Source of the DNA: SVEL01 sp045126215
Lineage (GTDB): Bacteria; Bacillota; Clostridia; Lachnospirales; Lachnospiraceae
NCBI GenBank assembly: GCA_045126215.1
Contig: JBGVOD010000006.1
Location: forward strand, 62,001 to 126,000
DNA length: 64,000 bases
Reading direction: 5' to 3'
Shown here: in pieces, positions 34,111 through 43,378 of the stretch
Layout of the letters: each line of letters starts with the position of its first letter
How positions within the stretch are numbered: position 1 is the stretch's first letter
Translations under genes and position numbers: made by a program
The notes under the pieces: model-generated
What the model was told of the DNA's origin: nothing
Database searches by the model: none
Seen by the model: only the letters and a program-made list of their open reading frames with translations

Positions 34111-37020
34111 TTATTTCTCAGGTATCAGCTTGGAAAGCTTTTCAAATACATTTATATCTTCATCTGTACAGAAATTGTCTTCCATAACAAACTGCTTCTT
34201 TAAACCTTCATCAATAATATCTTCCTCAACAGCCATACGTATAAGCTCCTCATATACATCTTTGTTGCATATTATATCTGTAAATGACATTGTCGAGGAT
34301 ACTAGTGAATAAAAGTCTTTTGCGAAATTAATTGCACCTTCATGAATATCATCCAGTAATTTCTTATATTCATCAGATTTATCATCTTTTGCAAATACTG
34401 GTCCATTATCCCCCATATAAATAAACTGTGCATCCATAGATGTCAGAACTGCTTCAAGCAACAGACTATATCTATGAATACTTGATGTAGATGCAGGTGC
34501 AATCAAATCATTTTCAATATATCTTGCCTCCATACTACTTCCCTGTATTTTCATAGGAATCTTCTTTCCATCCGTTGCAAAGTAGAATCCTGCGTGCGCT
34601 ACATCCATAATTTTTGACAGATAATACTGAATACTTCCTGAATATCCAATATCAAAAAGCGCTGATTTTTCTATCTTTATATTATCTTTTATATACTTTA
34701 GATAGCTATCTCTCTCCTGTGACGCCTTGTTCAATATATTTTCATTAAATCTTTCGATAATGCCATATACTCTTACAGCATCCCCCGGAAGGGCAATTGC
34801 CATATCTTTTTCTGCAAAATCCTCTGAAATAATATTTACCATGTCTGCCGTATTGCAAGGTTCTGCTTTATCATTTACTTTACTTCTTTCTTCAGAAGGT
34901 TCTAATATATCAATACCAAATCTTCCAGCAAGAAGTCCCTCTAAACTACCTTCATAGTATACATTTAAAGCTTCTCTGATATCTGATTCATCCTTTAGGG
35001 AAGCCACCATAGATGAGCGCCTTGAAGTATATAGATATTTGCCTGTTATTTCTGATAATTCCTGAAAGTTCTGTTTCATAATATCAAAAATCTTTTCAAA
35101 TAAATATCCCTCTCTTGCCAGGAATAATATCTGTTTTATACCTTGTTCTTTGGCTCTTCTAACAGCCCATGACATATAATCACATACCACAGGTCCAATG
35201 AAACAATATCCAAAATCAAAAGGACTCTCTATTTTCAATTCAAACCTCTGACTGTTCAAAGCATATGGACTATTTAATTTCTTTTCAAGAAGTAAGCCCA
35301 TCGCAATACTGTCAACATATGTGCGCTGGCATTTTCTATAAGCTCGTCCTGCATTAGTGAGATTAAATAACTCCTTTGCAGACAGAACATGATGAACATA
35401 TATACCCATATCACCTGGAATCTGTGTATCAGACAATTCATTATCGCCTACATGCATGATCTCTTTTCCTTTAAAAGTATCAAGGAAAAGCTTCCACATT
35501 GAACCATCTTCTTTTCTTGCCTGTTTTTCAGATGATATCCATAACTCATCATATTCCGTTATTCCATTTTCCCTAAGAATAGGCTCTAATTCCTTTGAGG
35601 TAAGATACATATCAGATACAAGAACGACCTTTTTGTGGAGCGTATTCTTGATAGCATTCATTGCACCTACAATTTCTTTTCTAGGTACGAGGAATTTTTT
35701 CTCTATATCCACCTCAGCACTTTTGATAATTTCACATTTTTCCTGTGAAAACCCAGAGATTTTCATTAGCTCTTCATATATATCATCAATAGTGTAATCG
35801 CTCTTTCTACCACTCTTTCGAAGATTCTTCTCAGCTTTCTTCCTAAGCTTTCTATAATCAATATCAATATTTTTCTTAGACTTTAAATACTCCTTTGTAA
35901 TGTCAAACAAATCATCAGGATTTACAGCCTTTCTCATAAGCAACGTGTCAAATATGTCAAAAGATACTACATCATACCTGTCAGCCTCCATCACTAATCT
36001 TTCAGCTGACTTTTCCCAGTACTGGTTAAGATTCTTTCTACCATATCCTATAGTGAAATCATCTGTTTCATCATCATACACAGCCACCTTATATCCCTGC
36101 ATTTTAACTAATGCACCAAGACAACGTTCAAAGGCATGTGCTATTGTGCCATCCTTCTGTCCCGCCTCCTCAGGAAAATCTGTAATTTTGAAATTTGCTT
36201 TGAGAAATGGCATCAATACTGAAACACGTCCCCAGAACATAGTACCCACCGGAAAATCTACATATGTCTGATATTCCTTATCATGCATACCTATCTTTCC
36301 CATAAGTTCTTCTCTGGAATATTTATTTGACAACCATGAATGACCACAATATGTTATCCCTGGATACGTTTCAGGATATACAAGTGCTACATCTTCATTA
36401 CTTTCAAGCATGTAAAAATTTCTCTTTACCTGCTCCTCACTACCCATAAGTCCGTCTAACAAATACGTTCTCCATCCAACCTGTTCCTTGCCTGTATATA
36501 ATGATTTTTTGCTATGAACATGGCAAATATAATCATATTTCGAAAGCTCATTTGCGAAATATACAAGAATAGGCGCAACATCTCTCCCTCTATTTGGTAC
36601 CTTTTTTATAAGCACCTTATCTATATTTCGTATATTGCTTGTTTTTTCGTATACTAAATCATTGCATGAGTCATCAACCACAGAAATATATAGGTCAAAT
36701 TTATATGGGATATGATTAAAATACTCTACAAACTCATCTAGTAAATCAATATAAAACAAATGAAGCTGTATAGCTATTTTCTTATCCATCTTGAAATTCA
36801 AAAACTCATCGTAATTGATCGATTTATTTTTTTTCTTTTTCTTTACCCTAGTCTGTTTCCATATAATATATGAAGGTGTGTTCTTCATAAAACAGCCAAA
36901 AACTGTAAAAAAACAGTTTTTGGCCTTTGTTTTAAAACTTGATGATATAGGAAGCTTGTGATATGCCTTTCTTAAACACTTCTCTACTAAATTTATAAGC
37001 TTTTTTATTTTTCTACTCAT
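34111..37020 (-). CDS. RgpF-like rhamnan synthesis protein fused to HAD domain
   Basis: 969 residues. After a basic N-terminus, residues 80-330 are a rhamnan synthesis F domain (IAIQLHLFYIDLLDEFVEYF, NRGRDVAPI, HVHSKKS, EEAGQKDGTIAHAFER). From about 348 a HAD phosphatase-like domain has an intact nucleophile motif (Asp355 in SFDIFDTLL), VSDMYLTSKE and HVGDNELSDTQ. A C-terminal region (FGYCFIGPV, ILFLAREGYLFEKI) of unknown role follows. RgpF proteins help build or branch rhamnose polysaccharide. It lies beside the dTDP-rhamnose genes. Confidence 0.85.
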   Translation of the reverse strand: MSRKIKKLINLVEKCLRKAYHKLPISSSFKTKAKNCFFTVFGCFMKNTPSYIIWKQTRVKKKKKNKSINYDEFLNFKMDKKIAIQLHLFYIDLLDEFVEYFNHIPYKFDLYISVVDDSCNDLVYEKTSNIRNIDKVLIKKVPNRGRDVAPILVYFANELSKYDYICHVHSKKSLYTGKEQVGWRTYLLDGLMGSEEQVKRNFYMLESNEDVALVYPETYPGITYCGHSWLSNKYSREELMGKIGMHDKEYQTYVDFPVGTMFWGRVSVLMPFLKANFKITDFPEEAGQKDGTIAHAFERCLGALVKMQGYKVAVYDDETDDFTIGYGRKNLNQYWEKSAERLVMEADRYDVVSFDIFDTLLMRKAVNPDDLFDITKEYLKSKKNIDIDYRKLRKKAEKNLRKSGRKSDYTIDDIYEELMKISGFSQEKCEIIKSAEVDIEKKFLVPRKEIVGAMNAIKNTLHKKVVLVSDMYLTSKELEPILRENGITEYDELWISSEKQARKEDGSMWKLFLDTFKGKEIMHVGDNELSDTQIPGDMGIYVHHVLSAKELFNLTNAGRAYRKCQRTYVDSIAMGLLLEKKLNSPYALNSQRFELKIESPFDFGYCFIGPVVCDYMSWAVRRAKEQGIKQILFLAREGYLFEKIFDIMKQNFQELSEITGKYLYTSRRSSMVASLKDESDIREALNVYYEGSLEGLLAGRFGIDILEPSEERSKVNDKAEPCNTADMVNIISEDFAEKDMAIALPGDAVRVYGIIERFNENILNKASQERDSYLKYIKDNIKIEKSALFDIGYSGSIQYYLSKIMDVAHAGFYFATDGKKIPMKIQGSSMEARYIENDLIAPASTSSIHRYSLLLEAVLTSMDAQFIYMGDNGPVFAKDDKSDEYKKLLDDIHEGAINFAKDFYSLVSSTMSFTDIICNKDVYEELIRMAVEEDIIDEGLKKQFVMEDNFCTDEDINVFEKLSKLIPEK

Positions 37021-37082
37021 ATATCTCCTAATATGGTGTAAAATATATTTACATATTCAAAAGAAATTTCGTATATAGTATA

Positions 37083-37643
37083 TTATCTAGCAAATTCTTT
37101 AATTCCATTCCATTTCTGATCTTTCTCAGAAATAATTAAATCTTCTTTTGTCATTCCTTCTGGCATTGGCCATTCTACACCAATTTCAGGATCATCCCAC
37201 TTAAGACCATCCTCATCATTTGGATGATAGAAGTCTGTGCATTTATACGCAAATTCAGCTGAATCAGATAACACAATAAAGCCATGAGCAAAATTCTTTG
37301 GAATAAAGAACTGCTTCTTATTCTCAGCTGATAAAATAACGCCATACCACTTTCCAAAAGTCTTAGAACCTTCTCTTAAGTCAACTGCCACATCAAATAC
37401 TTCACCACTTACGACTCTAACAAGCTTGTCCTGTGGAAACTCTTTTTGGAAATGAAGACCTCTAAGAACCCCCTTCTTTGAACTAGACTGGTTGTCCTGT
37501 ACAAACTCCATGTCAATACCTGCAGCTACATAGTCATTCTTATTATATGACTCCATAAAGTAACCACGCTCGTCACCAAATACTGCTGGTGTAATAACCT
37601 TAAGTCCTTCTATTTCACATGTTTCAACTGTAATCTTTCCCAT
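37083..37643 (-). CDS. rfbC: dTDP-4-dehydrorhamnose 3,5-epimerase
   Basis: 186 residues, normal length. RGYFMESYNKNDY, FVQDNQSSSKKGVLRGLHFQ and PKNFAHGFIVLSD are the RmlC cupin signatures with the catalytic His (RGLHFQ). It acts after RfbB and before RfbD in dTDP-L-rhamnose synthesis; all four genes occur in this 15 kb stretch, though separated by other genes. Confidence 0.96.
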   Translation of the reverse strand: MGKITVETCEIEGLKVITPAVFGDERGYFMESYNKNDYVAAGIDMEFVQDNQSSSKKGVLRGLHFQKEFPQDKLVRVVSGEVFDVAVDLREGSKTFGKWYGVILSAENKKQFFIPKNFAHGFIVLSDSAEFAYKCTDFYHPNDEDGLKWDDPEIGVEWPMPEGMTKEDLIISEKDQKWNGIKEFAR

Positions 37644-37730
37644 TGTTCTTCCTCAACTTTCTTACTCTTTTCATATATTTAGATTATATAGATTGTTCCG
37701 TACTTTATATTCTCACAATCCTAACAAATA

Positions 37731-38600
37731 TTATAATCCATTTGCAACATCTACAAGATACTGTCCATATTCTGTCTTCATAAGTGGTTTTGCAAGTTCA
37801 AGAAGCTGTTCCTTATCAATAAAGCCTCTCTTATATGCAATTTCTTCAATACATGAAATATATAATCCCTGACGTTTTTGGAATGCTGCCACGAAATCTG
37901 CTGCAGCAAGGAGCATATCATGATTACCTGTATCAAGCCATGCAAAACCTCTTCCAAGTGTTTCAACCTGAAGAGTTCCTCTTCTTAAATATTCATTATT
38001 AATTGACGTAATCTCAATCTCTCCTCTTGCTGAAGGCTTAACATTCTTTGCAATCTCGACTACATCATTGTCATAGAAGTAAAGACCTGGAACAGCATAG
38101 TTTGACTTTGGATTCTGTGGCTTTTCTTCAATAGAAAGTGCCTTTCCTGTTTCATCAAACTCAACTACACCGTACTCTCTTGGGTCCTTTACATAATATC
38201 CAAATATTGTAGCACCCTTTTCTCTTGATGCTGCTGATTTAAGAACCTTCGAAAAGCTCTGACCATAAAAGATATTATCTCCAAGTACTAGAGCAACATT
38301 ATCTGAACCAATAAAATCAGCTCCTATGATAAATGCATCTGCAAGTCCTCTTGGCTGTTCCTGAATAGCGTACTGAATATCCATACCAAGCTGTGAACCA
38401 TCACCTAATAATTCTTTAAACACTGGCAAATCTCTAGGTGTAGAGATAATCAATACCTCTCTGATACCTGCCAACATAAGTGTAGATAACGGATAATAAA
38501 TCATTGGCTTATCATATACCGGCATAATCTGCTTTGAGATAGCCTTTGTAAGTGGATAAAGTCTTGTTCCCGAACCGCCTGCTAAAATAATACCTTTCAT
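37731..38600 (-). CDS. rfbA: Glucose-1-phosphate thymidylyltransferase
   Basis: 289 residues from the ATG at 38600, chosen for GGAGGAAAGAA directly upstream. GIILAGGSGTRLYPLT, PVYDKPMIYYPLS, LGDNIFYGQ and WLDTGNHDML are RmlA signatures. It makes dTDP-glucose from glucose-1-P and dTTP, the first step to dTDP-rhamnose, and is normally feedback-inhibited by dTDP-rhamnose. Three TGCAA direct repeats lie 45-75 bp upstream. Confidence 0.96.
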   Translation of the reverse strand: MKGIILAGGSGTRLYPLTKAISKQIMPVYDKPMIYYPLSTLMLAGIREVLIISTPRDLPVFKELLGDGSQLGMDIQYAIQEQPRGLADAFIIGADFIGSDNVALVLGDNIFYGQSFSKVLKSAASREKGATIFGYYVKDPREYGVVEFDETGKALSIEEKPQNPKSNYAVPGLYFYDNDVVEIAKNVKPSARGEIEITSINNEYLRRGTLQVETLGRGFAWLDTGNHDMLLAAADFVAAFQKRQGLYISCIEEIAYKRGFIDKEQLLELAKPLMKTEYGQYLVDVANGL

Positions 38601-38713
38601 TTCTTTCCTCCATATAAATATATAATTATTCAGAGCAAAAAGTGGATTGCACCCTTTGCACACCATTTGCATCCTTTCGGAGCATTTTTACTGTATCGGA
38701 CTTTCCTATCTAG

Positions 38714-38760
38714 TAAAAAGTGGCATACTAACGCACACTCGGCATTAGTATACCACTTTA
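38714..38760 (-). terminator. Rho-independent terminator after the lysozyme gene
   Basis: On the minus strand TAAAGTGG-T-ATACTAA pairs with TTAGTAT-G-CCACTTT across a 13-base loop and runs into five Ts. It lies 25 bp past the lysozyme stop codon. Confidence 0.85.
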
Positions 38761-38784
38761 TTCCATTATATACAATTTTTTTTT

Positions 38785-40455
38785 CTATTTTACTAAATAT
38801 ACATCCATATCTACGTATCCAGATATTCCATCAACTTTTCCCTTGCTGGTATACTGCCACATAACAAAATCTCTATCAAAGTCAGGAGTATTTGTCCACC
38901 ATGCAAGCCATATATTATATTTATCAATCATTGGATTTGTTAGTTTATTGTTAAACCAATCTGCACTTGCATATGTTCCCCCTGTATATCCCGCAGCATT
39001 AACTCCCTCTATATATTTTATACAAAAGTTACACAAATCTTCATTTGAAGGCATCCCATTTATACCTTTATATCCATCTGCGTCTTCCATATCAAAGTAC
39101 ACACCCATCGAAGGATTTCTTCCTTCCAGCATTCTTAAAGTATGTGATATTTCACTATCCACATCATCATAATTAAGTGCATATGAATATAAATAAACAC
39201 CATATGGAATATTATATAGTTCACACATATCCATATTTCTGATTGCTTTTGAATCATCCTGATAAACTAAATCATTACCATAACCAATTCTAATTATAGC
39301 AAACTCTATACCATCCTCCTTCACCTTCTGCCAATCAATATCACCTTGATAAGACGAAACATCTATTCCTGTCTTTGATTTTAGTATCCCATTATTATCA
39401 AAGAAATATTTCCTACCATCTATATCCTGCCACCCTGTTAATCTTATGTAATTAACATAATATACTTTTCCTGTCGGTAAATTTGCCCATCCATTTAGTG
39501 GATATATACTAGCTTGTCTTCTTTCTTTATATCCAAAGTTCAGATAATGCTGATAATATGCTTGCATATTATTCTCATATGCATTCTTAAGATCCGGATA
39601 TGTATCCATATAATATTTTGGGTCAAAAGTCTCCTTTGCCTGTCGACCTTCTTTCATACCGAAACTCACAAAGTGTAAAATCAATGCTCTGGCATTATCT
39701 CCAATAGCATTCTGTAAATCTGGATATCTCTCAAGGTAGTATTCTTTATCGTATATAAGACTATAATCAATACCATTTATGCAATAATCCGGCATTCCGC
39801 TTCTTTTTTCTCTTATACCAAATACGAAATAATGTATGTAATATCTTTTATAATCATCACCATATGCCCTTTTTAAATCCGGATATCTACTCATATATAC
39901 ATTGATATCAAAATTAGGACTAGCAACTCTTTTTTCCATTATTCCAAAGTTTACAAAATGTGAAAATAATGCTGAAGGATTAAAACCTATAGCCTTCTCA
40001 ATATCTGGATATTTTTGCATATAATAATTTGCATCAAAAACATCTTTATAATCATATCCATCATAATATGTATAACTATTTCCTTTTCTTCCTTCTCTTA
40101 TACCAAATGACATAAAATGTTTATAATACATTACAGTATTATCCCCATATGCTTTATTTAAATCAGGGTATATATTTCTATAATACTGTGGATTAAAAGA
40201 CTCCTTTGCCTGTCGTCCCTCTTTCATCCCAAAGTTCACAAAATGCGCCAGCAATGCTTTTTTATTGTATCCTATTGCATTTCTTAAATCGGGATATTTA
40301 TTATAATAATAATCACTATCATATACATCTGAATAATCCACACCATTGTATACATTTTCAACATCTGCATAAACTTTAAAATTATACGGCAAAAGTAATA
40401 TCATTATTAAACTCAATATAAAACTAGCTAAAATCTTAAATATTTTTCTATTCAT
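38785..40455 (-). CDS. Secreted GH25 lysozyme-like hydrolase with six surface repeats
   Basis: 556 residues. A signal peptide (1-31, ending near KVYA) precedes six repeats of about 45 residues (about 40-320) built on YYxxYPDLxxA and HFVNFGMKEGRQA, alternating between AIG-type and AYGDN-type units. One choline-binding-like repeat follows (GWQDIDGRKYFFDNNG), then a GH25 domain (GIDVSSYQGDIDW, FDMEDADG) that cuts the MurNAc-GlcNAc bond. The repeats probably bind the wall. It forms its own unit between two terminators inside the rhamnose locus, suggesting wall remodelling linked to polymer attachment. Confidence 0.9.
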   Translation of the reverse strand: MNRKIFKILASFILSLIMILLLPYNFKVYADVENVYNGVDYSDVYDSDYYYNKYPDLRNAIGYNKKALLAHFVNFGMKEGRQAKESFNPQYYRNIYPDLNKAYGDNTVMYYKHFMSFGIREGRKGNSYTYYDGYDYKDVFDANYYMQKYPDIEKAIGFNPSALFSHFVNFGIMEKRVASPNFDINVYMSRYPDLKRAYGDDYKRYYIHYFVFGIREKRSGMPDYCINGIDYSLIYDKEYYLERYPDLQNAIGDNARALILHFVSFGMKEGRQAKETFDPKYYMDTYPDLKNAYENNMQAYYQHYLNFGYKERRQASIYPLNGWANLPTGKVYYVNYIRLTGWQDIDGRKYFFDNNGILKSKTGIDVSSYQGDIDWQKVKEDGIEFAIIRIGYGNDLVYQDDSKAIRNMDMCELYNIPYGVYLYSYALNYDDVDSEISHTLRMLEGRNPSMGVYFDMEDADGYKGINGMPSNEDLCNFCIKYIEGVNAAGYTGGTYASADWFNNKLTNPMIDKYNIWLAWWTNTPDFDRDFVMWQYTSKGKVDGISGYVDMDVYLVK

Positions 40456-40500
40456 TTTTTCATCCTCTTATAACTCTTTAATATTGGTTATTATAACATA

Positions 40501-40530
40501 AAAAGGAACATGTTGCCACATGTTCCTTTT
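40501..40530 (-). terminator. Rho-independent terminator after rfbB
   Basis: A perfect 13-bp stem (AAAAGGAACATGT / ACATGTTCCTTTT) with a four-base loop between rfbB and the lysozyme gene. A TATAAT box lies immediately past it at the start of the lysozyme leader. Confidence 0.9.
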
Positions 40531-40561
40531 ATTTACAAATAACAATATATGGGAAATTATT

Positions 40562-41641
40562 CTATTTATACATTTCTGCATAGTACTTCTGGTAATCACC
40601 TGAAGTAACATTTTTCATCCAATCTTCGTGTTCAAAGAACCACTTGATTGTAAGCTTAATACCATCCTTAAACATTGTTTCTGGATACCAACCAATTTCA
40701 GATTTAATCTTATCTGGTGCGATAGCATATCTTCTATCATGACCTTTTCTATCCTCAACATATGTTATAAGATTTTCGCTAACAAGCTCTTTTCTAGGGT
40801 CTCCTTCTGGAAGCATCTCCTGAAGTGTTTCAATAATAATCTTTATGATTTCGATATTCTGCTTTTCGTTATGTCCACCAACATTATATGTCTCAAAAAG
40901 TCTGCCTTTTTCCTGAACCATGTCAATTGCCTTTGCATGATCTTCTACATATAACCAGTCACGGACATTCTTTCCATCACCATATACAGGAAGCTTCTTT
41001 CCCTGTAACGCATTGTTAATAATAAGCGGAATAAGCTTTTCAGGAAACTGATAAGGACCGTAGTTGTTACTACAATTTGTAATATTGGCAGGGAACTTAT
41101 ATGTATCCATATAAGCCTTTACAAGCATATCTGATGAAGCCTTTGAAGCTGAATATGGGCTATGTGGCTCATATGGTGATGTTTCATAGAAGAAAGCATT
41201 ATCATCATCAGGTAAAGAACCATATACTTCATCTGTAGATACATGAAGGAATTTCTTTCCTTCCTTGAATGTGCCATCTGGTAACTCCCATGCGGCCTTT
41301 GCACAGTTAAGCATAACTGCTGTACCTAGTACATTTGTCTGTACAAATACTTCTGGATTCTTAATACTTCTATCAACATGACTCTCTGCTGCAAAGTGAA
41401 CTACTCTATCAATATCATTTTCTGCAAAAATCTTCTGGATAGCTTCTTTATCACATATATCAGCCTTTACGAAAGTATAGCTATCTCTATTCTCTACTTC
41501 CTTAAGATTTTCAAGATTACCTGCATAAGTAAGCTTGTCTACATTAATAATTCTAATCTCATTGTCATACTTTTTAAACATATAGTGGATATAATTTGAT
41601 CCAATAAATCCTGCTCCACCAGTTACTAAATAAGTTCTCAT
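40562..41641 (-). CDS. rfbB: dTDP-glucose 4,6-dehydratase
   Basis: 359 residues from the ATG at 41641, preferred because GGAGG overlaps an earlier in-frame ATG. TGGAGFIGSNY binds NAD; VSTDEVYGSLPDD and YSASKASSD carry the catalytic Asp/Glu and Tyr-Lys pair. It is the second step of dTDP-rhamnose synthesis. A terminator follows, so it ends the transcript coming from the ABC transporter region. Confidence 0.96.
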   Translation of the reverse strand: MRTYLVTGGAGFIGSNYIHYMFKKYDNEIRIINVDKLTYAGNLENLKEVENRDSYTFVKADICDKEAIQKIFAENDIDRVVHFAAESHVDRSIKNPEVFVQTNVLGTAVMLNCAKAAWELPDGTFKEGKKFLHVSTDEVYGSLPDDDNAFFYETSPYEPHSPYSASKASSDMLVKAYMDTYKFPANITNCSNNYGPYQFPEKLIPLIINNALQGKKLPVYGDGKNVRDWLYVEDHAKAIDMVQEKGRLFETYNVGGHNEKQNIEIIKIIIETLQEMLPEGDPRKELVSENLITYVEDRKGHDRRYAIAPDKIKSEIGWYPETMFKDGIKLTIKWFFEHEDWMKNVTSGDYQKYYAEMYK

Positions 41642-41707
41642 ATTAACCTCCATATGAATCCAATTTCTATCATTCTATCATATAAATATAATTTTACAAA
41701 CTATATT

Positions 41708-42460
41708 TTATATCACAATCCAATTTAACATAAATATCACAATATAGCAAACTAAAATCAATAGTCTCTTCCAGATTTTTCTTAATATCTGAACATACTT
41801 TAAAATAAATGCCAAAATAAGACTCTCCACAACTACAAGATAATTATATGCTATCTGTAAAATGTCACTGTATTCCTTCCAATTAATAACCAAAACTGCA
41901 ATAAATATGCATGACATAAAAAGCATTACACATATTTTTTTCTTTTTTCTTTCTAATGCAAAATCTGCAATTGCAACTAATAAGCATAATGAAAGTATAC
42001 TTAAAATATTAAGGCTCCATCCGTACTCTGCATTTATGTACATAAATCTATTAATTACAACAAATGCAACAATATATGTCATCTTTATAGGATAAAGCTT
42101 CAATAAACATACTATCTTTTGAACTAACGCAATCTCTAAAACACTCATAAATACAGAGAACACTATAAAACTATAGAATGAAATAAAAGTAGTATTGTCA
42201 TTAAATACGTACTTTAAAAGCTCATCTATAATACTATCGTATTTATTTCCCTGACTAGCAAAAAAATATTCTCCATTACATAAAAATATTGAATATGCAA
42301 TGTAGCTACAAACTAAAATAACACCACCAAGCATCATATCTTTAGCGGAATATTGTTTAATAGCACTAAACACACTGTTTTTTTTCATTACAAACAATAT
42401 CCATAAAAATACAACGCATATTAAACCTAATGTAAGAATATCATTAAAATCTACTTTCAT
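41708..42460 (-). CDS. Polytopic membrane protein of unknown function
   Basis: 250 residues with about seven hydrophobic helices and short basic loops; no recognised motif. The start abuts the stop of the NAD-dependent epimerase gene (no gap), so it is co-translated. Size and topology would suit a GtrA-like or GtrC-like accessory protein of lipid-linked sugar transfer, but there is no sequence evidence for that. Confidence 0.65.
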   Translation of the reverse strand: MKVDFNDILTLGLICVVFLWILFVMKKNSVFSAIKQYSAKDMMLGGVILVCSYIAYSIFLCNGEYFFASQGNKYDSIIDELLKYVFNDNTTFISFYSFIVFSVFMSVLEIALVQKIVCLLKLYPIKMTYIVAFVVINRFMYINAEYGWSLNILSILSLCLLVAIADFALERKKKKICVMLFMSCIFIAVLVINWKEYSDILQIAYNYLVVVESLILAFILKYVQILRKIWKRLLILVCYIVIFMLNWIVI

Positions 42461-43378
42461 TTATTTTACCATCGCTTTCATTTTTACAAGATAATCATAA
42501 TACATTCTGATACCATCTTCAATATCTGTAATATCAATATCTATCTCAGACATAATTCTTGAATTATCAAGTACTATTTTTTTTGCATCAACAGTTCTGC
42601 TATTTTTATATACAACATTTACTTCTGGATTTATCTTTTTTACAAGCTCAATTATTTCATTCTGGGATTTCCCTTGATCCGAGCTAAGATTAAAAACATC
42701 ATATTGACCTTCATAGCCAACTAATGCATATAACATTTTACATACATCCTCAATATATATATAGTCTCTTACAACAGAACCATCTCCCCATATTTCAATA
42801 TCAGTATGCTCCAACGTTCTTCTAATAACAGCATCAATAAAGCCCACACCTCTGCAATAATCCTGTCCAGGACCATATGGATTGGCAATTCTGGCAATTA
42901 TCATTTTTTTCTTTGCTTGGTAATTTATTGTCCTAATTGTATTCTCGATACATAATTTTAAATTACCATAATGGTTAATTGGCTTTGGAAATGTATCTTC
43001 TGAAATAGGCATAACCTCTTGATTTCCATACACTGTCCCGCCAGAAGATAAGAAAATCATCTTTGTATCTGAATCCTTAATAAAATCACATAACTTTATT
43101 GTCTGTATAAAATCCCTTTCATATCCCATTATATATTTATCATTTGAATTTCCAGGATTAAGAGTACATATAGCATGTAATATAACATCTTTATCCTTAA
43201 CAATGTTTTTCAATGTATAATCATCAAAAAAATCACCTTCACAATATATAACATCTTTGTTTCTTTTTTCAGGATTCTTTATATCAAAACTATAAACTTC
43301 TTCTCCTTTTGAAGCAAGATAGTCACATAGATTTTTTCCTATAAAGCCATTACCACCTAGAACTAATATCCTTCTCAT
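42461..43378 (-). CDS. NAD-dependent nucleotide-sugar epimerase/dehydratase
   Basis: About 305 residues from the ATG at 43378 (AGGAG 11 bases upstream). RRILVLGGNGFIGKNL binds NAD; SSGGTVYGN and the YGNLK segment carry the Ser and the Tyr-x3-Lys of extended SDR sugar enzymes. It overlaps the 3' end of the GT2-WsaF gene by 29 bp. It probably makes a special nucleotide sugar used by that transferase; the product cannot be named. Confidence 0.85.
   Translation of the reverse strand: MRRILVLGGNGFIGKNLCDYLASKGEEVYSFDIKNPEKRNKDVIYCEGDFFDDYTLKNIVKDKDVILHAICTLNPGNSNDKYIMGYERDFIQTIKLCDFIKDSDTKMIFLSSGGTVYGNQEVMPISEDTFPKPINHYGNLKLCIENTIRTINYQAKKKMIIARIANPYGPGQDYCRGVGFIDAVIRRTLEHTDIEIWGDGSVVRDYIYIEDVCKMLYALVGYEGQYDVFNLSSDQGKSQNEIIELVKKINPEVNVVYKNSRTVDAKKIVLDNSRIMSEIDIDITDIEDGIRMYYDYLVKMKAMVK

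Noticed and set aside
38646..38674. Operator made of three TGCAA repeats upstream of rfbA
   Set aside because: The copies are short, irregularly spaced and not palindromic; chance cannot be excluded.
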